Assembly (NCBI GenBank): GCA_005116955.1
Contig: SWDI01000005.1
Span: 434,962-498,961, forward strand
Length of the DNA stretch: 64,000 bases
DNA from: Nitrospira sp.
GTDB taxonomy: Bacteria; Nitrospirota; Nitrospiria; Nitrospirales; Nitrospiraceae
Direction: 5' to 3'
Position 1 is the first letter of the stretch, and every line of letters starts with the position of its first letter. Shown here one piece after another: positions 52,177 to 61,514 of the stretch. Both the position numbers and the translations under genes were made by a program. A model generated the notes under the pieces. It did not search any database, had not been told where the DNA came from, and saw nothing but the letters and a program-made list of their open reading frames with translations.

Positions 52177-52949
52177 TGGGGAAGCAAAGGGGGTCAGGAC
52201 GGAGAGACAATCGGTCCTGCACTTTCGTTATGTTTATTGCGCCGTGATTCACACCCTGCCCTTCTCGACTCGTTCCTACCGTCGCGTTCCTGCATACAGC
52301 GCCCTTGCGTACAATGTAGACTCGTTCCTGAAGCGGCCATTAATCGGGGCTTGGGTCATTCCCTCTTGAGTCATCATATACAACCAATTCTTCTCTCTTT
52401 TGAAGTCTCACCCCACTTGACAATACGCCTCCAGACTGCGCTATAGTGCGCACCCAAGGCCGGTCCACGGCATTGTATGCAAGGGCAAGATGGGAATTCT
52501 CGGGCTCAATCCATACTCCGTGTTTGCAACCGGCGCTGCTCCCCTCTCCAGGCTTAGTAGCCCTTCTTCACCGTGGACTCAGAATACCTTTCCCACCCTG
52601 CTCGTCTCTCCCTCTTTCGCCTCAGCGACAGGTCACGCTTTCAGTTCTGTTTCGCTAGGCATTCAACGCTTCCGATACATTCACCCAGAATCATCAATAA
52701 GAGGCTCCCATGTCATGGAGTAGTCTTCCTAGTCTTGCGGTACGTCATGACGGACATTCGATCTCGATTCTCCCAGCATTTCTGGTGCTGACGCTCTCGG
52801 CCTGAGGTGGAGAGGACAGCGGCCCTTGAAGTAATTCAGTAGTCATGTCTGACATAAAAGTTCTTTTGGAAGAGACGTTCCGAATGAAAGCACAATTTAG
52901 CATTAGGCACATCGCGGCTTAGGAACGAATAAGGGTGGGGGGGGGCACT
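52177..52949. other. Gene-free stretch in the element
   Basis: About 770 bases with no frame that has both a ribosome binding site and protein-like composition. Open frames near 52446-52723 are Pro/Ser/Leu-rich in a way expected of noncoding C-rich DNA. GCGCTATAGTGCGC (52438-52451) is a perfect palindrome. Confidence 0.4.
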
Positions 52950-54908
52950 ATGGTGAAGGCCAAAAGTGTTTTGCAAGCGGTTTGTGTTTTCTGCTTCATT
53001 AGCCTGATCGGTACTTCTGACGTTCAGGCTACGACAGGCAATCCGCTCGTCGATACGGTCTGCCCCTGCAACGCAGGCTGGAAAAACCACGGAGAATATG
53101 TCTCGTGCGTTGCGCAGGCCTCAAAGAATGTCACACCGGATAGTGCAAGGGGAGCGATCGTACGACAAGCCGCGGCCTCTTCATGCGGCGGGGGGGATGT
53201 GATAACGGCTTCTGCATCAAGTGACGTGACTGCTTCGGGAGCGGCGGTTGTATTACCCGACCGAGCCACCCTCCTGATCCCAGCCGGAGCCGTAACGGGC
53301 GGGACGGCGACGGTCCAGGCGGTTGAGTCAGCGGTGATGGACAGCCTAGGCCCAGAAGTGACCCCTGGGTTCGAGTTTCTGCCCAACCTCCCTAAGTTCA
53401 GGGTTCAGCTGGCGCAGCAACCAACCAAACTCGTACAGCTGGCCGTGGCCATCCCTAATCTCGCGGAACTGCTGCCGCCCACGCATGACTTGGTCATAAC
53501 TATGCGGATCGACGAAGCAGAATCGGACGACGAAGCACCACACCCTGCTCTCAGAACGGTCGCGGGAGAAGTTTGCGAGGAAAAAACGGCGGTGTGCTTG
53601 TTCGTGCTGCCGAAATGGTTTACCGATGCAACAGGTGCAGGGCTGTTTCAAGTCCAGATCGGGCTCGGACGAGCACCAAACACCCCCCAGCCGGTCGCGT
53701 TGCATTGGTGGGACCGCCTGTTCGAATGGTTCGAGGCAGCCACGGCATTTGCAGCTGATTCGAAGTGGCATCTCTGGACGTTGAAGAGTCCAAATCCAGG
53801 AGGGGGTGAGGTGAGTCCTGATGCGTCGAACCTGCTTCATATTGGAGGAGAAATAGCTCTGGAGAGCGATGTGCCAGAGCTTGCCTCTCCATTGGGAGCG
53901 ATACCGTTACAGATTACTTCGGACTTTGGACAACGCCCTCCAGATCCTTTCAATCCGTCAGCGAGTAAATACCATCCAGCGGTTGATTTTCGTGCGAAGG
54001 ACCCCCTTTTCGTCTATCCTGTTTTGAGTGGCACAGTGACTGAGGCTAAGACAGGTACATTCCAGGCTGAATGTCCAGATAAAAAGCACCTGTCCACACC
54101 CCTGAAACAGGTCAAGGTCTTGAGCAACAACCAGCTGGAGGTCACTTATAAGCACCTCAGCGAGATAATTACTCAAAGTGCAGGGGCGCTCATTGGAAAA
54201 AGCGGGAACAGCGGGGCCTGTTTCTTCCACTTGGATGTTCGCATGCAATTTAAGGACGAATTCAATACCCGTGCAGCGATCGACCCCTGGCCGCTCATAA
54301 GCAATAACGTTAAGAAATTCGTGCAGAGCACGGGTGACCCTGTGACCCCAGATTGCCAGGGCTGTCGAGAACTCTTCCCCTTTGACTTTGCTGTCTACGT
54401 GACGGAGGGGAAATTTACTAACCCTGGAGTTTTTCTACCTTTTCAAGGCCTTGAGGGGAATTATTCGAATTTCTCTTCTGGTCAGACACAGCATGTATTG
54501 ACCTCTGCAGAGGGTACCATCGATTTGTCAAAATACCCAAAAGAAGTAACGAATGGCAAATATGTTGTACGCATAACCCTCTGCTCCGATAGCATCGGCG
54601 GCTGTCGGAAGGTGCGGGACTGGAAAATCACTCCGGGCAACACCAATCCCTGGGTTGGGACGTGGAGTGGTTCAACAACTTCATCGTGTGGTGCCTACTC
54701 TGGACCCGTCACTCTTACGATCACGTCAGGAGGTGGCAACCTTTTGAATTTCACCTCTGTGTGGAATGGGGGCAGCGCTTCCTTTTCGGGATCATATTCA
54801 GGCAACACAGCTACATCGGAGTTAGGGTCCACTTACGCGCTCAACGGTAACACAATAACTGTAGCCTATCCCCCTGCGTGCCAAACGGCAACGGTAACTC
54901 GGCAGTGA
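52950..54908 (+). CDS. Secreted protein with a divergent M23/LytM peptidase domain
   Basis: A 652-aa exported protein with a signal peptide (~1-28, cut near VQA-TTG). After a Cys-containing N-terminal part and a ZU5-like beta region (~80-210) comes an M23-type domain at ~325-450: ITSDFGQRPPD, HPAVDFRA (H-x3-D of the metal site) and a terminal HLDVRM in the place of HxH. Loss of the second His of that motif suggests weak or no peptidase activity. The C-terminal ~85 residues form a Gly/Ser/Thr-rich beta domain. ATG at 52950 follows a G-run. Last gene before the right repeat. Confidence 0.75.
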   Translation: MVKAKSVLQAVCVFCFISLIGTSDVQATTGNPLVDTVCPCNAGWKNHGEYVSCVAQASKNVTPDSARGAIVRQAAASSCGGGDVITASASSDVTASGAAVVLPDRATLLIPAGAVTGGTATVQAVESAVMDSLGPEVTPGFEFLPNLPKFRVQLAQQPTKLVQLAVAIPNLAELLPPTHDLVITMRIDEAESDDEAPHPALRTVAGEVCEEKTAVCLFVLPKWFTDATGAGLFQVQIGLGRAPNTPQPVALHWWDRLFEWFEAATAFAADSKWHLWTLKSPNPGGGEVSPDASNLLHIGGEIALESDVPELASPLGAIPLQITSDFGQRPPDPFNPSASKYHPAVDFRAKDPLFVYPVLSGTVTEAKTGTFQAECPDKKHLSTPLKQVKVLSNNQLEVTYKHLSEIITQSAGALIGKSGNSGACFFHLDVRMQFKDEFNTRAAIDPWPLISNNVKKFVQSTGDPVTPDCQGCRELFPFDFAVYVTEGKFTNPGVFLPFQGLEGNYSNFSSGQTQHVLTSAEGTIDLSKYPKEVTNGKYVVRITLCSDSIGGCRKVRDWKITPGNTNPWVGTWSGSTTSSCGAYSGPVTLTITSGGGNLLNFTSVWNGGSASFSGSYSGNTATSELGSTYALNGNTITVAYPPACQTATVTRQ

Positions 54909-55692
54909 TGCTGAGAGACGGTGGCCAATGCACAAGGCAGCTTCTGACAAAGGGCTCTATTCTCATTAAAGAAATATAATGCTCACTATTTGACGTTCTC
55001 CTCAGTAAGTAGTGTTTCAGCACAAGCTGCTTATTTCTTGGCAAGGGCAGGCGAATTCTGGGGCGAAATAAAGCCGGTTGGGGATGCCCTACTTTCCCCC
55101 ATCTCGCTGAAGAGATTCACGCCGTTAAGGCAATGGTCACCGATGGGTTAAATCGTGACCGAATCGCCTCCCCGCAACCAACCTTGTTTATCTTTCCTTC
55201 CAATAGCTTAGAACCTGTTCTCTTCTGGATTCCTATGCAGTGTAATGAGCCAGTCAGGCTAACACTGTGCTAGCTCCGTCCGGAACTCGATCAAGCATCC
55301 TGATGCCAGCGCGTAAACTCTTCGGATGCTGATGGGCATATCGCATGACCATCGAAGCTGCTTTCTACCGCTCAAGCTTTTGCATGGTGTAGATATCGTC
55401 TGCCTGTCAGGTCTCACACTGTGATCACATGCATCTGGTCGCCACCGGCTGTGACCGATCGGTTAGCACCTGTGAGACGCATTGTTCGCGCCTGTGAAAC
55501 GATCACTCCCGCTGCTTGAATCTCTCCCGCACACCGTTTCCGGCCTCCACCTCCATTTCCTCCGTGACCTGCGCGGCGCCTCGCTTCCCAGGCGCTTCCC
55601 CTTTAGGATTCAGCTTTTTATTGTAACTTGACACATTTCACGTAGACTTCGACAGTCTCATTGTTCAAAGAGATGTTCACTGAAGGGGTTGT
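54909..55692. other. Gene-free stretch across the right end of the element
   Basis: Holds the right attachment repeat at 55162-55180 and otherwise nothing I can name. On the minus strand, about 55500-55615 reads as a short charged frame ending in RERFKQRE before a stop, which may be the tail of a lost gene, but evidence is weak. Confidence 0.4.
55162..55180. other. Right attachment repeat (attR)
   Basis: AATCGCCTCCCCGCAACCA, matching 17 of 19 bases of the tRNA-fMet 3' end, with the last 13 identical. It marks the far end of the element. Confidence 0.85.
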
Positions 55693-56055
55693 ATGGCCAG
55701 CATCTTAGTGATGGATGATGAGGCTCCCATTCGCGCATTATTGTCGACGGCTCTTCAGTCGGCAGGATACGCGGTGGTCGAAGCAGCTAACGGACGAGAA
55801 GGCCTACAGTTATACCGTCAGCGACCAGCGGATTTGGTTATCGTGGATCTTCTGATGCCTGGATTGAATGGATCCGATACGATCATCGAGCTCACACGCG
55901 AATTCTTGGACATCAAAGTCATTGCCATCTCAGGAGTATTCGGTGAGGAATACCTTCGGAAGACGGCCCGGCTGTTGGGCGCACGACAGACGTTGCGAAA
56001 ACCCTTTGGAATTGAGGAACTGCTGAGCGCCGTCCGATATGAATTGGCGCACTGA
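55693..56055 (+). CDS. CheY-like single-domain response regulator
   Basis: A 120-aa receiver domain with the acidic pair DDE at 8-10, phospho-acceptor Asp in LVIVDLLMPG (~52), the Ser of AISG and the Lys of LRKPFG. There is no output domain, so it must act through protein contacts. ATG at 55693 has GAAGGGG upstream. No kinase gene is adjacent. It is just outside the element, next to amoC. Confidence 0.92.
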   Translation: MASILVMDDEAPIRALLSTALQSAGYAVVEAANGREGLQLYRQRPADLVIVDLLMPGLNGSDTIIELTREFLDIKVIAISGVFGEEYLRKTARLLGARQTLRKPFGIEELLSAVRYELAH

Positions 56056-56201
56056 TCGACTCAGTTAGAATACTGGGGGAGATCTCTCGCGAGTCACAAG
56101 GGTTGTTTCAGACTCAGCAAGGCGAAAGCAAGAGCTCCTCTACGTTGCTCGATATGCCTCCTCACCTTCACCGGCAGGGTTTGTTTGGCCTTCGCTCTAC
56201 C

Positions 56202-56243
56202 AAAAAGCAGAGGGCTGGTCCGGATATCCGAACCAGCCCTCTG
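56202..56243 (-). terminator. Strong terminator after amoC
   Basis: A near-perfect 16-bp stem (CAGAGGGCTGGT.CGGA / mirror) at 56208-56243 followed on the minus strand by GC and five T. It lies 34 bases beyond the amoC stop, as expected for a highly expressed single gene. Confidence 0.88.
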
Positions 56244-56276
56244 ACTGCAAGCCCTACGCTAAGGTATAGCGTCTGT

Positions 56277-57086
56277 TTAGTACCCGGCCTTCGCGTTGGG
56301 GTTCACCTGGCTGGGGAACGGATCCAGAATGGTCTTGGGCGCGTTGTTCCAGATCACATCCGCCAGATTCGACATCCGGCTCACGATCTGCGCCGCGACT
56401 CCACCGGCCGCTCCGAACAGCCCGCACCAGCCCAACGTCACAAAGCCCCAATGCAACGGCGCCGCAAACAGCTCATCCACAAACCAGAACGCATGGCCCC
56501 ACTCATTCAAGCCCACGTTCGGGAGGATCATCATCGGCCCCACCACCGCCGCCACCAACGGGAACGACGTGGCTTGGCTGTACAGTGGCAACCGGGTCTG
56601 CGCATACAGATAACTCGACACGCCGCACGTGATGTACAACGGGAACGTCCCGTAGAACGCCACAATGTGGCTCGCCGTAAAGCTCGTGTCCCGGATGATC
56701 ACTTGATGCCACGCCGCATCCTGCTCCAACGTGTAGCTGCCCGCGTAGTACACGCCCCAGATGTAGCACGCCAACCAGCCCATCCAGTGAAAGTACCGCT
56801 TCAGCTCGAGCTTCGGGTCCAGGTTCGCCAGGTTCCGATCCCGCGTCACCCAGATCCATCCGATCGCGCTGGCAAAGAACACGGCGTTGGCCAGAATGTT
56901 AAACCGCCACAGCCCCATCCACACTGATTCAAACTCCGGCGTCATGGAGTCGAGACCGTGCGAGTACCCAAACGTCCGCTGGTACAGCACCCAAAACACG
57001 CCAATTGCCAACATCCCAAACCAGCCGAGCTTCGCCGCCTTCGTGTCGTACCACTGCGAGATATCATACGCTCTCTCACTGGCCAT
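56277..57086 (-). CDS. amoC: Ammonia monooxygenase subunit C (solitary copy)
   Basis: A 269-aa membrane protein of the AmoC/PmoC family with about six transmembrane helices. The metal-site residues are present with exact family spacing: Asp and His in EQDAAWHQV and His in FTASHIVAF (D-x3-H-x12-H), matching D156, H160 and H173 of methane monooxygenase. Other conserved runs are [12 protein letters not shown] and RDTSFTASH. No amoA or amoB adjoins; solitary amoC genes are known in ammonia oxidisers, including comammox Nitrospira. AAGGAGG precedes the ATG and a strong terminator follows. Codons are uniform and C-rich, as in a highly expressed gene. Confidence 0.95.
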   Translation of the reverse strand: MASERAYDISQWYDTKAAKLGWFGMLAIGVFWVLYQRTFGYSHGLDSMTPEFESVWMGLWRFNILANAVFFASAIGWIWVTRDRNLANLDPKLELKRYFHWMGWLACYIWGVYYAGSYTLEQDAAWHQVIIRDTSFTASHIVAFYGTFPLYITCGVSSYLYAQTRLPLYSQATSFPLVAAVVGPMMILPNVGLNEWGHAFWFVDELFAAPLHWGFVTLGWCGLFGAAGGVAAQIVSRMSNLADVIWNNAPKTILDPFPSQVNPNAKAGY

Positions 57087-57472
57087 AATGTGACCTCCTT
57101 GTTAGACAAACCTCCGCATCGACGAACTCTTCATAGCTGACCGAACCCCGCCAGTTCCTCCAGCACGTGGATTTCAAGAACTCATAGCTAAGTAAAGCAT
57201 ACTCCTCGAGCTATGAAGAGCTGATGAGGAATTCATGAAGACTTTTTAATGATCCAGCTGTACGCCTGATCTGAGCGCAAAGCCTTCTGTGAGCCAGCCC
57301 CTCTGGCCGTTTCCTCCTGCCAGCTCGACCCCTCAAATGACCTGACTGTCGCCAAGAGTGGACCACATGGCAATGTATTCCGGCAATATCCTCACACCCA
57401 TCCGTCATCCGCAACTGTCGGCGGACAAGCGATGCGCCCAAAGTGTCAGAGAGAGACGGTGATGAAACCTGT
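57087..57472. promoter_or_regulatory. Leader region upstream of amoC with inverted repeats
   Basis: No gene. CTCTTCATAGCT at 57127-57138 is the exact complement of AGCTATGAAGAG at 57209-57220, and a shorter copy, CTCATAGCT, lies at 57181-57189. On the amoC strand these could fold the leader into a ~95-nt hairpin, or act as regulator sites. I see no clear -35/-10 pair. Confidence 0.4.
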
Positions 57473-58387
57473 TCAGGGGTGGTGAAGCAACTCGGTCGAT
57501 ATTAATGCGGCTGCTCCGTCCTGGTGAGGAACCGGTTCTTGATCTAGCCACGCATCGCCTTCCGGCGAATGACCAGCCTCTGCTGTTAGCGATGTAAAGT
57601 CAAAGAGTCGTGGATCCATCAAGAGCGAGGGCGCGACGTTGGTCAATGCCGCGGCGATACTGTCGGAACAGCCAGATGACTCTCGCTCCCATTGCTGAAG
57701 AAATGCTTTCACTTTCTTTCGCTTCAAATTCTCTTGAGAGCCGCAGAGGTCGCAGGGAATGATGGGAAATTCTCTCAGCTCCGCATATCGTGCAAGATCG
57801 GCTTCTTTCACCAATGCCAGCGGACGGATGACCAGATGCCGTCCATCCTTTGAACGCAGTTTTGGTGGAATCGCTTTCAACTTACCTGTATAGAAGAGAT
57901 TCAGGAAGAGCGTTTCGATTATGTCATCCCGATGATGCCCAAGCGCGATTTTCGTGGCCCCTAGCTCACCGGCGATACGATAGAGATGTCCCCTGCGAAG
58001 GCGCGAACACAACGAGCACGTCGTTTGTCCTTCGGGAATCAGTCGTTTCACAATCGAATAGGTATCGCGTGACTCGATGTGGAAGCGGACTCCTCTACTG
58101 GTCAGATAATCTGGCAGGACGTCCGCTGGAAATCCCGGCTGCTTTTGGTCGAGGTTGACGGCAATCAGGTCAAAATGGATCGGTGCGCGGGGTTGCAGCA
58201 CGAGGAGGATGTCGAGTAAACCATAGCTGTCTTTGCCGCCCGACAGACACACCATGACCTTGTCACCGTCCTCAATAAGGCGATAGTCGGCAATCGCTTG
58301 CCCCACCAGGCGGCAGAGGCGTGTCTGAAGCTTCTCGGTTTCTTCGTTGAGTTTACGACGTGGCGTGGCGGCCTCAGAGATAGGCAT
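57473..58387 (-). CDS. ttcA: TtcA-like tRNA 2-thiocytidine synthetase
   Basis: A 304-aa PP-loop ATPase. [13 protein letters not shown] (about residue 48) is the PP-loop; [10 protein letters not shown] and the later [12 protein letters not shown] give the two CxxC sets that hold the [4Fe-4S] cluster. It thiolates C32 of some tRNAs. ATG at 58387 is preferred; the longer frame to 58540 reads into the region divergent to the phosphatase. Single gene. Confidence 0.9.
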   Translation of the reverse strand: MPISEAATPRRKLNEETEKLQTRLCRLVGQAIADYRLIEDGDKVMVCLSGGKDSYGLLDILLVLQPRAPIHFDLIAVNLDQKQPGFPADVLPDYLTSRGVRFHIESRDTYSIVKRLIPEGQTTCSLCSRLRRGHLYRIAGELGATKIALGHHRDDIIETLFLNLFYTGKLKAIPPKLRSKDGRHLVIRPLALVKEADLARYAELREFPIIPCDLCGSQENLKRKKVKAFLQQWERESSGCSDSIAAALTNVAPSLLMDPRLFDFTSLTAEAGHSPEGDAWLDQEPVPHQDGAAALISTELLHHP

Positions 58388-58457
58388 GGCGCGATTGTAG
58401 CCGCTCTGAAGCTGTCCTGTCGACCGTCCGCTGGTACATGGAGCAGACGAACCGCCT

Positions 58458-58955
58458 ATGATGCAGTCCATTCTCTTTGTCTGCACGGGAAACGTATTCC
58501 GCAGCGTGACGGCCGAATATGCGGTCCGGGCACAGAGCAATCCACAGTCCTGCTACCGAGTTGAGTCAGCTGGTATCAAAGCCTCGCCTCAATCAGTTCC
58601 CCTGGTGGTCTGTCACCCACTGATCCGGAAAGGCATCGACCCCTCTGCGCACATTCCCCAAGCACTGACCAAGGAACTGATCGATCGGGTTGATCTTATT
58701 ATTGCCATGAGTCTGAACCATCGTGAGTTCATTCAGCGGCAATTCGGTCCGACGGTTCCACTCTTCAATGAGGTGGCACTCGGAAAAGAAACCCCGATTC
58801 TCGACCTGCACGAAGCTCTACCAGATTGGGAGCGTGATCTTGTCCAAGCACGAGACTATGTGGAGTCGGTCATCGACCACATTTGGGCATCCGTACCGGC
58901 ATTGATGGCACGACTTTCACAGTTTCCTGGACACCGAGAGCCCATGAAACCGTAA
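58458..58955 (+). CDS. Low-molecular-weight protein tyrosine phosphatase family
   Basis: A 165-aa protein. The P-loop is [10 protein letters not shown] (C-x5-R-S) near the start, followed by VESAGI and, late, the acidic loop [11 protein letters not shown], which should hold the general acid Asp. Family members remove phosphate from tyrosine or reduce arsenate. The usual Cys of CxGNxCR is Phe here. Divergent from ttcA by 70 bases. Confidence 0.85.
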   Translation: MMQSILFVCTGNVFRSVTAEYAVRAQSNPQSCYRVESAGIKASPQSVPLVVCHPLIRKGIDPSAHIPQALTKELIDRVDLIIAMSLNHREFIQRQFGPTVPLFNEVALGKETPILDLHEALPDWERDLVQARDYVESVIDHIWASVPALMARLSQFPGHREPMKP

Positions 58956-59106
58956 TCGCAGTTCAAACTGGAACAAGTGTGGACAATTTGTTCCTCCTCT
59001 CGCTCCTCGTCGATCAATCGCATCAGCCTCGCCAGCAGCTTGAACCAAGAATGCTATAGTTTTTCATGGGCCATACCGACAGGCCCTATGGAGGATGAAG
59101 TGTCTC

Positions 59107-60168
59107 ATGGACCGTACGGTTTCCGACGTGCTCAAGACTCCGGCTGTTGGCCACGACGAACCGACATGGGCCTCTTGGCCCGACGACGCATTGTTGGATC
59201 TCCCGATGTGCGGTCTGCACCTCGGACTCAAGGGTGGGTTTCTCGAACAACCGATCGCAGAATTGACCCGCGAGCTGGAAGAACGTCGCTTGCTGTTTCG
59301 CCCACACTTCTGGCTCTCCAATGAATGGTTCACACCCGATGGGGTTCCCGGCATTGCGATTCCCTTCTACCTCGCTCATCCTCGCCTTGCGAAACTCGAA
59401 CTAGCCCAAATGCTCGAAGTCGAAGGTGGAACAACGGAATGGTGCCTGCGCATTCTTCGCCACGAAGCCGGCCATGCCATCGAGAACGCGTACAAAATCC
59501 GGCGGCGCAAAACCCGCCAGCAGACTTTCGGCAAGTCGTCCCAACAGTACCCGATGTATTACTCTCCTCGTCCCTATAGCCGGAGTTTCGTCCGCCACTT
59601 GGATTTATGGTATGCGCAGAGTCATCCGGATGAAGACTTCGCCGAAACCTTTGCCGTCTGGCTGACACCCGACTCCCTATGGGAGGAGCGATACCGTGGC
59701 TGGCCCGTTCTGAAGAAGCTCAGATATGTCGATAGCCTCATGAACAACCTCCAGGGCATCCCTCCCTCGGTCACGACACATGAAGAAATTGATCCGCTTC
59801 CCAATCTCAAGAAGACTCTTCGCGAACACTATGAGCGAAAGCGCAGACATTACGGCATCGAGCACCAGTCGCAGTATGACCCGGATCTCAAGCGGCTCTT
59901 CTCCCACCTGCCCAATCATGCCAATAGGCCAAGTGCCGCCACCTTTCTCAATCGGTTTCGCCGTGAAGTGCGACGCAAGGTCGCGAGTTGGACCGGCGAG
60001 TATCAATACACGATCGACCAAGTGCTGGAGGACATGATTCGTCGATGCCGTGAATTGAATCTTCGAGTCCCCGCGGCAGAAGAGCAGGCCAAACTTGATT
60101 TCACCATCCTCCTGACCGTCCACACCATGAACTTTTTGCGGAGTGGGCGCCATCGGGTGGCCTTATGA
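59107..60168 (+). CDS. Putative zinc metallopeptidase (HEAGH motif)
   Basis: A 353-aa protein with a gluzincin-like site: RHEAGHAIENAY (H-E-x2-H) near residue 120 and a downstream DEDFAETFAVWL, where the Glu may be the third ligand. I believe it belongs to the family of putative zinc-binding metallopeptidases found in many soil and water bacteria; the substrate is unknown. The ATG at 59095 directly abuts GGAGG, so ATG 59107 is more likely. It overlaps the ATP-grasp gene by four bases (ATGA), so the pair is probably one functional unit. Confidence 0.8.
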   Translation: MDRTVSDVLKTPAVGHDEPTWASWPDDALLDLPMCGLHLGLKGGFLEQPIAELTRELEERRLLFRPHFWLSNEWFTPDGVPGIAIPFYLAHPRLAKLELAQMLEVEGGTTEWCLRILRHEAGHAIENAYKIRRRKTRQQTFGKSSQQYPMYYSPRPYSRSFVRHLDLWYAQSHPDEDFAETFAVWLTPDSLWEERYRGWPVLKKLRYVDSLMNNLQGIPPSVTTHEEIDPLPNLKKTLREHYERKRRHYGIEHQSQYDPDLKRLFSHLPNHANRPSAATFLNRFRREVRRKVASWTGEYQYTIDQVLEDMIRRCRELNLRVPAAEEQAKLDFTILLTVHTMNFLRSGRHRVAL

Positions 60169-61187
60169 AGCGACTGCGCGTCCTCGTTCTCATGCATAAA
60201 GACCTCGTCCCGCCGGAGCAGGTGAATGGTCACGATCTGGAAACCGTCGCGTGGCGGACAGAGCACGATGTCGTCTCCACATTGAAGAAGCTAGGGCATG
60301 AGGTGCTCCCGCTCGGCGTGAAGAGCGATCTCGACGTGATCCACTCTGCCATCGAGAGCTGGAAGCCGGACATCGCCTTCAACCTTCTCGAAGAATTTGA
60401 TGGCATCTCCGTCTACGATCAGCACGTCGTGTCGTACCTCGAACTCCTGCACCTCCCCTACACCGGCTGTAATCCGCGCGGCCTGATGCTGGCACGGGAC
60501 AAGGCGCTGACCAAGAAAGTGTTATCCTTTCACCGCATCCCCTATCCAGAATTCATCGAAGTCCCTCAGGGGCGCACGGTCAGGCGGCCCAAATGGCTCT
60601 TCTTTCCATTGATCGTGAAATCCGTCAGCGAAGAAGCCTCATTGGGCATCTCTCAAGCCTCGATCGTAGAGGACGACGACAAGCTGAGCGAACGAGTGGC
60701 GTTCATCCATAATAATGTGGGCAGTGGCGCCCTGATCGAGCGGTATATCGAGGGGCGTGAATTCTACGTGGGAATCATCGGCAACGGCCAGCTGCAAGTG
60801 CTGCCGGTGTGGGAACTCATCATGGACAAGCTGCCTGAGGACGCCAAACGGATCGCGACCGAGCGTGTGAAGTGGAGTCGGAAGTATCAGCAGAAGTACG
60901 GCATCACATCACGAGAGGCTGACAAGCTGCCGGAGGGAAAAGCCGAAGACATTCAGGATTTATCGAAACAAGTGTATCGGGCGCTTGGACTCAGCGGCTA
61001 TGCGCGGATCGATATGAGGATGGCAGATGACGGACAACTCTATGTCCTGGAAGCTAATCCCAACCCACAGATCGCGGAGGATGAGGACTTCGCCGATTCG
61101 GCAAAGAAAGCGGACTATCATTACAAGGAACTGCTCCAAGAACTCCTGAACGTCGGTCTTCGCTGGCGCCCGGCTAAAGCAGCGTAA
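60165..61187 (+). CDS. ATP-grasp ligase (D-Ala-D-Ala ligase-like)
   Basis: A 340-aa ATP-grasp protein. Seen: YTGCNPRGLMLARDKALTKKVL, the ATP-binding FPLIVKSVSEEASLGIS loop, LIERYIEGREFYVGIIGNG and the magnesium site YVLEANPNPQIAEDEDF. The layout matches D-alanine-D-alanine ligases, but residues that set D-Ala specificity are not obvious, so it may link other amino acids or peptides. It is coupled to the metallopeptidase gene. Confidence 0.85.
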   Translation: MKRLRVLVLMHKDLVPPEQVNGHDLETVAWRTEHDVVSTLKKLGHEVLPLGVKSDLDVIHSAIESWKPDIAFNLLEEFDGISVYDQHVVSYLELLHLPYTGCNPRGLMLARDKALTKKVLSFHRIPYPEFIEVPQGRTVRRPKWLFFPLIVKSVSEEASLGISQASIVEDDDKLSERVAFIHNNVGSGALIERYIEGREFYVGIIGNGQLQVLPVWELIMDKLPEDAKRIATERVKWSRKYQQKYGITSREADKLPEGKAEDIQDLSKQVYRALGLSGYARIDMRMADDGQLYVLEANPNPQIAEDEDFADSAKKADYHYKELLQELLNVGLRWRPAKAA

Positions 61188-61199
61188 CGGAGAGAGACG

Positions 61200-61345
61200 G
61201 AGTTCTGGACAGATTATTTTCCATAATCCACGCGTTCGGCAATACCAATCATCTCTTCAAAACATTTCAACGATCTCATCCTCACGAGCGCAACTCAGCT
61301 CCACCTTCATGACAGCGCCAGTTTCCTCACGGAAGCCGAGGCCAT
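61200..61345 (-). pseudogene. Possible decayed small gene
   Basis: On the minus strand, ATG at 61345 with GAGGTGAA in front begins MASASVR; after one shift the frame reads EETGAVMKVELSCAREDEI and after another EEMIGIAERVDYGK. The three parts give a continuous, protein-like helix/strand pattern but need two frameshifts. It could be a decayed or mis-sequenced small protein, or chance. Fills most of the 327-bp gap at 61188-61514. Confidence 0.25.
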
Positions 61346-61514
61346 GAACTTCACCTCATAAGTGATTCCATCGCCTTCTCATCAACCGCATTGAATCGGT
61401 GATGCCCATGGAGTATGGTTTACCGTGTGTCTTACGTAGAGAGCTTGATGGGTCCCAGCCTGCTAGAAATCACTCTCAACCTGAGTCACTCCGAACAGGC
61501 TGAAGAAGGAGTAC

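Larger units (their letters stand above)
41328..55180. mobile_element. 13.9-kb integrated element at tRNA-fMet (phage-satellite-like)
   Basis: Bounded by the tRNA 3' end and its copy at 55162-55180. The genes read inward from the tRNA on the minus strand: large serine recombinase, two small proteins, terminase large subunit, two packaging-region proteins, primase-polymerase/helicase, several small proteins and two related unknowns; the far end holds two plus-strand genes (membrane protein, secreted M23-like protein). No portal, capsid, tail or lysis gene is visible. Terminase plus replication plus recombinase without structural genes fits a satellite or a reduced prophage. Confidence 0.85.

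Noticed and set aside
52446-52791. Overlapping plus-strand frames of 70-77 aa in the element
   Set aside because: No ribosome binding site, Pro/Ser/Leu-rich composition in all frames, no conserved pattern; treated as noncoding.
55500-55615. Minus-strand charged frame that might be a transposase tail
   Set aside because: Too short, no start, no inverted repeats nearby; only mentioned in the gap entry.
57211-57441. 76-aa minus-strand frame downstream of ttcA
   Set aside because: No ribosome binding site, Arg/Gly/His-rich shadow composition, overlaps the amoC leader repeats.
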